39,089 nt of DNA, from positions 1 through 39,089 of the forward strand of contig NZ_LNDJ01000061.1 in the NCBI RefSeq assembly GCF_001444505.1. Direction: 5' to 3'. Below the pieces are notes generated by a model. The model made no database searches. It was not told the DNA's origin and worked only from the letters and a program-made list of their open reading frames with translations. This stretch comes from Psychrobacter piscatorii (GTDB lineage Bacteria > Pseudomonadota > Gammaproteobacteria > Pseudomonadales > Moraxellaceae). A program made the position numbers and the translations under genes. The stretch's first letter is position 1; each line of letters opens with the position of its first letter. Shown piece after piece: positions 35,687 to 39,089 of this stretch.

Positions 35687-36847
35687 ATGGATTTTTCATT
35701 GACCGATGACCAAGTTGCTTTTCGTCAAACAGCCCGTCAGTTTGCGCAAAAAGAGCTTAAACCGAATGCTGCTGAATGGGATCGCACCTCGCATTTCCCA
35801 GTGGACATCATCAAAAAATCTGGTGAGCTTGGCTTTTTGGGACTATACACCAATCCAGAATATGATGGTTTGGGCCTGCCAAGACTCGACTCAGCAATGG
35901 TATTCGAAGAGCTGGCATGGGGTGATACGTCCGTGGCGGCCTATATGAGCATTCATAATATGGCCGCCTGGATGATTGGTGAGTATGGTAGCGAACCCTT
36001 ATGCAAAAAATACTTGCCCAATATGGTCAGCGGTGAGTGGCTTGGCAGCTATTGCTTAACAGAGCCAAATGCAGGCTCTGATGCGGCCTCACTCCGTACC
36101 AAAGCGGATAAACAAGGCGACCATTACGTACTGAACGGCGAAAAAACCTTTATCTCTGGTGCAGGCTCGACCGATGTATTGGTGGTGATGGCGCGTACTG
36201 GTGGTGCTGGGCCAAAAGGTGTATCAGCGTTTGTTGTAGATGCCAATAGTGCTGGTATCGAATATGGCAAAAACGAGCATAAAATGGGCTGGAAAGCACA
36301 GCCGACACGAACGATTAGCTTTAAAGATGTCAAAGTCCCAACAGAAAACCTGATAGGTGAAGAAGGTCAAGGTTTTCGTATCGCGATGAAAGGTCTAGAC
36401 GGTGGTCGTATCAATATCGGTATTTGCGCGGTAGGAACGGCGCAGGCTGCATTAGAGACGGCAACCAGTTACGTACAAGAGCGCAGTCAATTTGGCAGTC
36501 CAATTGCTAGCTTACAGTCAGTACAGTTTAAACTTGCTGATATGTTGACTCAGACCATCGCTGCACGGCAAATGCTGTATCTTGCAGCGAGTAAAGTCGA
36601 TAACAATGATGGGCAAGCGTCTACCTACTGCGCAATGGCCAAGCGTCTCTCCACCGACCTTTGTTTCGATGTTGCCAATGAAGCTCTGCAATTACACGGC
36701 GGCTATGGGTATTTAAACGAGTATCCGCTCGAGCGCCATGTACGAGATTTGCGCGTGCATCAAATTTTAGAAGGCACCAATGAGATCATGCGCGTGATTA
36801 TTTCACGTCAAGTCTTGCAAGATGAAGGGCTAAGCCAACTTCGCTAA
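35687..36847 (+). CDS. Acyl-CoA dehydrogenase, probably isobutyryl-CoA dehydrogenase
   Basis: FAD enzyme that oxidises an acyl-CoA at C2-C3, handing electrons to ETF; in context isobutyryl-CoA to methacrylyl-CoA. The protein has 386 residues, normal for the family. It shows GLYTNPEYDGLGLP, YCLTEPNAGSDAASL (113-126), ISGAGSTDVLVVMART, ERSQFGSPI, ALQLHGGYGYLNEYPLERHVRDLR and LEGTNEIMR with catalytic base E362. The open frame starts at a TTG (35660), but AAGGA is 7 bases before the ATG at 35687, which gives the canonical MDFSLTDDQ start. It is followed at 32 bases by the hydratase. Substrate choice rests on gene context, not residues I can verify. Confidence 0.92.
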   Translation: MDFSLTDDQVAFRQTARQFAQKELKPNAAEWDRTSHFPVDIIKKSGELGFLGLYTNPEYDGLGLPRLDSAMVFEELAWGDTSVAAYMSIHNMAAWMIGEYGSEPLCKKYLPNMVSGEWLGSYCLTEPNAGSDAASLRTKADKQGDHYVLNGEKTFISGAGSTDVLVVMARTGGAGPKGVSAFVVDANSAGIEYGKNEHKMGWKAQPTRTISFKDVKVPTENLIGEEGQGFRIAMKGLDGGRINIGICAVGTAQAALETATSYVQERSQFGSPIASLQSVQFKLADMLTQTIAARQMLYLAASKVDNNDGQASTYCAMAKRLSTDLCFDVANEALQLHGGYGYLNEYPLERHVRDLRVHQILEGTNEIMRVIISRQVLQDEGLSQLR

Positions 36848-36879
36848 TTTATCTCGATCTACTGAAACAAGGATGTTTT

Positions 36880-37662
36880 ATGACAGATTATACCAATCTA
36901 CAGCTATCAATTGAGGGTCATACCGCAACATTGACGTTGAACAATCCACCTGCACATACGTGGACGATGGATAGTCTACATGCGCTTAAGCAGCTCATCA
37001 CAGATCTCAATACCAATGACGATGTTTACGCATTAATCGTGCATGGAGATGGTGAAAAATTCTTCTCGGCTGGTGCAGATTTAAACAATTTTTCAGATGG
37101 TGATAAAGGCCGTGCGATAAGTATGGCGATTGCATTTGGTGAGGCGTTCGAAGCCCTGTCTGCCTATCGCGGTGTCAGTATCGCCGTCATCAACGGCTAT
37201 GCGATGGGCGGTGGACTGGAGTGTGCGCTCGCGTGTGATATTCGTATTGCAGAAGCGCACGCCCAGATGGCACTGCCAGAGACAGGTGTGGGATTACTGC
37301 CCTGTGCAGGCGGTACGCAAAACCTACCTTGGCTAGTGGGTGAAGGGTGGGCAAAGCGCATGATACTGTGCGGTGAGCGCGTTGATGCAGATACCGCACT
37401 GCGTATCGGTCTGGTTGAAGAGGTCACTACAAAAGGTGAGGGACTACAAGCCGCTCAAGATTTGGCAAAAAAAGTCGCTAAGCAATCACCCGTCGCCGTC
37501 AGTTATTCTAAAGCGCTGATTCAAGCGGCTAGAGACACGCCACCTGCGCAAAATTTGATCCATGAGCGTGAAGCTTTCGTTAAGCTATTTGACACAATGG
37601 ATCAGCGTGAAGGGGTGCAAGCCTTTTTAGAAAAGCGTCAACCCAATTGGCAAAACAAATAA
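36880..37662 (+). CDS. Enoyl-CoA hydratase (crotonase family)
   Basis: Adds water to a 2-enoyl-CoA; in context methacrylyl-CoA to 3-hydroxyisobutyryl-CoA. The 260-residue protein has the oxyanion-hole loop FFSAGADL (61-68) and INGYAMGGGLECALACD with E114. ALPETGVGLLP gives E134, the two glutamates being 20 apart as in rat crotonase (E144/E164). It is thus a true hydratase by its catalytic pair, rather than an isomerase lacking one. AAGGATGTTTT precedes the ATG. It lies 32 bases after the dehydrogenase and 71 before the hydrolase-like gene, a normal operon spacing. Confidence 0.92.
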   Translation: MTDYTNLQLSIEGHTATLTLNNPPAHTWTMDSLHALKQLITDLNTNDDVYALIVHGDGEKFFSAGADLNNFSDGDKGRAISMAIAFGEAFEALSAYRGVSIAVINGYAMGGGLECALACDIRIAEAHAQMALPETGVGLLPCAGGTQNLPWLVGEGWAKRMILCGERVDADTALRIGLVEEVTTKGEGLQAAQDLAKKVAKQSPVAVSYSKALIQAARDTPPAQNLIHEREAFVKLFDTMDQREGVQAFLEKRQPNWQNK

Positions 37663-37733
37663 GCATTGCTTAAAATGCTTGGGTCATAACACTCATGACA
37701 TTATTTAACTTTTTAACTTTGTAGGTCACTTTT

Positions 37734-38993
37734 ATGACAGCAGCTACCGACGATACCCAAAACTCTTCGAACAATACCGAGCAAGAGGCATCTGTATTGT
37801 TCAATACTGAACCAACAGATTGCGGGCATTTGATTGGGATAATGACACTTAATACCCCAAAATCGCTTAATGCGCTCAGTGTTGATATGTGTCAACTGCT
37901 AGCAGCGCAGTTAGAGGAGTGGCAAGCGGATGACCAAGTAGTGGCGATTGTGTTAAAAGGTGCAGGCGATAAGGCCTTTTGTGCAGGCGGTGATATTCGT
38001 AAGCTCTATGACAGTATGTCTACCAGTGCACCAATGCCAAACCCTTATGCCACTGAGTTTTTCAGTCACGAGTATCGTCTATATCGTCAAATGCACTTTT
38101 ACTCAAAACCATTAATACTTTGGGGTGATGGCATCATCATGGGCGGCGGTATGGGGCTGATGGCAGGATGCAGTCATCGTGTCATCACTGAGCGCACACG
38201 TTTTGCTATGCCTGAGATTACTATTGGCCTATTTCCTGATGCCTCAGGCAGTTGGTTTTTGCAGCGAATGCCTGCCAAAACAGGTTTGTTCTTAGGCTTG
38301 ACTGGCGCGATGTGCAATGGCAATGACGCGCTGTTGGCCAACCTAGCAGAGTATGCTGTTGCAAGTCATGATTATGATGCTGTCATACAACGTCTTAAGC
38401 AGAGCGACTGGCAAACGCTCGATAGTGCCAGTAGTTCAAACAAGTTCCATCATAATAGTGCGCATAGTATCGTCAGCCGTGCACTTGCTGAGCTGCCAGT
38501 AGCCGAGTTGTCTGATAGTAAGCTCGCGACCTACTGGCAGCCTATCCAAAAATTGATGAACAGTGGCAGTTTGGCAGATATCGATGCATTGCTACAAAGT
38601 GATGAAGCGCTAGTACAGTTAAATAAAGATTTTTCAGAAGACAGTTGGACTCAGCGAGCAGTTGCAACCTATCGTCATGGTTGCCCAGTGACGGCAGCGT
38701 TAACCTATGCGCTGTATCACAAAGTCGCTGATTTATCGATAGAACAAGTTTTATATTTAGAAACCAACGTGGCGGTACATTGTGCAGCCAATCCTGATTT
38801 CAAAGAAGGTGTGCGTGCATTATTGATTGATAAAGATAAAGATCCGCAGTGGTCGCGCTCGTTGGCAGGCTGCGTAAGTGTAGAAGGCCAAGCGTATATC
38901 GATAAGCACTTTGCCAATCCTTATCCAAAAGGTGAGCACCCTCTAGAAGATTGGCTGGGTGAGGAAGCTTTGGGCAGTCAGTATGTGCGCTAA
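37734..38993 (+). CDS. 3-hydroxyisobutyryl-CoA hydrolase-like protein (HIBCH family)
   Basis: Crotonase-fold thioesterase that releases 3-hydroxyisobutyrate from its CoA ester. The 419-residue length suits HIBCH (about 350-400) and not a plain hydratase (260). Motifs are MTLNTPKSLNALSVDM, KAFCAGGDIRKLYD (oxyanion hole), WGDGIIMGGGMGLMAG and RFAMPEITIGLFPDASGSWFL, with the Glu of PEITIG and Asp of FPDASG acting in HIBCH catalysis. The C-terminal half (about 250-415) is the extra helical domain of this family. The ATG has a modest GTAGG. Only 96 bases remain after its stop, with no terminator visible, so the operon may continue out of the window. Confidence 0.92.
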   Translation: MTAATDDTQNSSNNTEQEASVLFNTEPTDCGHLIGIMTLNTPKSLNALSVDMCQLLAAQLEEWQADDQVVAIVLKGAGDKAFCAGGDIRKLYDSMSTSAPMPNPYATEFFSHEYRLYRQMHFYSKPLILWGDGIIMGGGMGLMAGCSHRVITERTRFAMPEITIGLFPDASGSWFLQRMPAKTGLFLGLTGAMCNGNDALLANLAEYAVASHDYDAVIQRLKQSDWQTLDSASSSNKFHHNSAHSIVSRALAELPVAELSDSKLATYWQPIQKLMNSGSLADIDALLQSDEALVQLNKDFSEDSWTQRAVATYRHGCPVTAALTYALYHKVADLSIEQVLYLETNVAVHCAANPDFKEGVRALLIDKDKDPQWSRSLAGCVSVEGQAYIDKHFANPYPKGEHPLEDWLGEEALGSQYVR

Positions 38994-39089
38994 TTATTTA
39001 CAGACAACTCAAAAAGTAAGACAGACAGCGTTTTTTAATACTTTTAAAAAAGCATTGTAAAACATAACGTAAATATATTAGGGCGTGTT

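Noticed and set aside
37672..37692. AAGCATT / AATGCTT hairpin between the hydratase and the hydrolase-like gene as a terminator
   Set aside because: It is AT-rich, has no T-run after it, and the genes on both sides belong to one pathway.
39073..39089. Right-edge sequence ending in TTAGGGCGTGTT, reminiscent of an insertion-sequence end
   Set aside because: Too short to judge, with no transposase or target duplication visible in the window.

Overview
The window looks like a chromosomal segment of a Psychrobacter-like gammaproteobacterium (Moraxellaceae). I judge this from recall of protein families (the desaturase, PrpE, NnrS/NsrR and tandem EmrB/EmrA types), the moderately AT-rich composition and AAGGA-type ribosome binding sites. 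No database search was possible. I see no rRNA, tRNA, CRISPR array, prophage or transposase. Nearly all of it is ordinary metabolic chromosome, with two well-marked stress-response modules in the middle.

Layout. Positions 1-4650 hold the tail of an unknown membrane-like protein, an acyl desaturase, a glycerophosphodiester phosphodiesterase, an unknown lipoprotein and a PduO-type cobalamin adenosyltransferase. Positions 4839-12468 are housekeeping genes on the plus strand: cysS, a large MscS-type channel, guaB, glmM and pdxH. Positions 12595-15688 (minus strand) encode an EmrB/EmrA-type tripartite drug efflux pair.

Positions 16061-22769 form a reactive-carbonyl/electrophile detoxification cluster: glutathione transferase, DJ-1/Hsp31-like protein, CurA-like enal/enone reductase, YqhD-like NADPH aldehyde reductase, a NemR-like TetR repressor and a divergent aldehyde dehydrogenase. 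Two identical 17-base operator candidates lie upstream of the aldehyde reductase and between the repressor and the aldehyde dehydrogenase. They resemble the E. coli NemR box, and the repressor keeps the NemR redox cysteine and lysine. This is the best candidate for a rewired regulatory system.

Positions 22888-25155 hold a nitric-oxide module. A small unknown protein diverges from nnrS-nsrR, and a near-perfect NsrR-type palindrome sits right after the nnrS -10 element. The encoded NsrR carries an unusual insert of about 35 residues between the first and second cluster cysteines.

Positions 25318-29384 hold an SRPBCC protein, a DUF1244 protein, two tandem paralogous metallo-beta-lactamase-like proteins with a non-canonical His motif, and an MFS transporter. 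Positions 29692-38993 form an acyl-CoA cluster on the plus strand: fatty acyl-CoA ligase, prpE, mmsA, an isobutyryl-CoA-type dehydrogenase, enoyl-CoA hydratase and a 3-hydroxyisobutyryl-CoA hydrolase-like protein. Together the last four give most of distal valine degradation, from isobutyryl-CoA to propionyl-CoA. The 3-hydroxyisobutyrate dehydrogenase (mmsB) step is missing from the window and may lie just past the right edge.

Several start codons were moved from the longest open frame to an internal ATG with a good Shine-Dalgarno sequence: the adenosyltransferase, cysS, pdxH, the aldehyde reductase, nsrR, the second MBL paralog, prpE and the acyl-CoA dehydrogenase.
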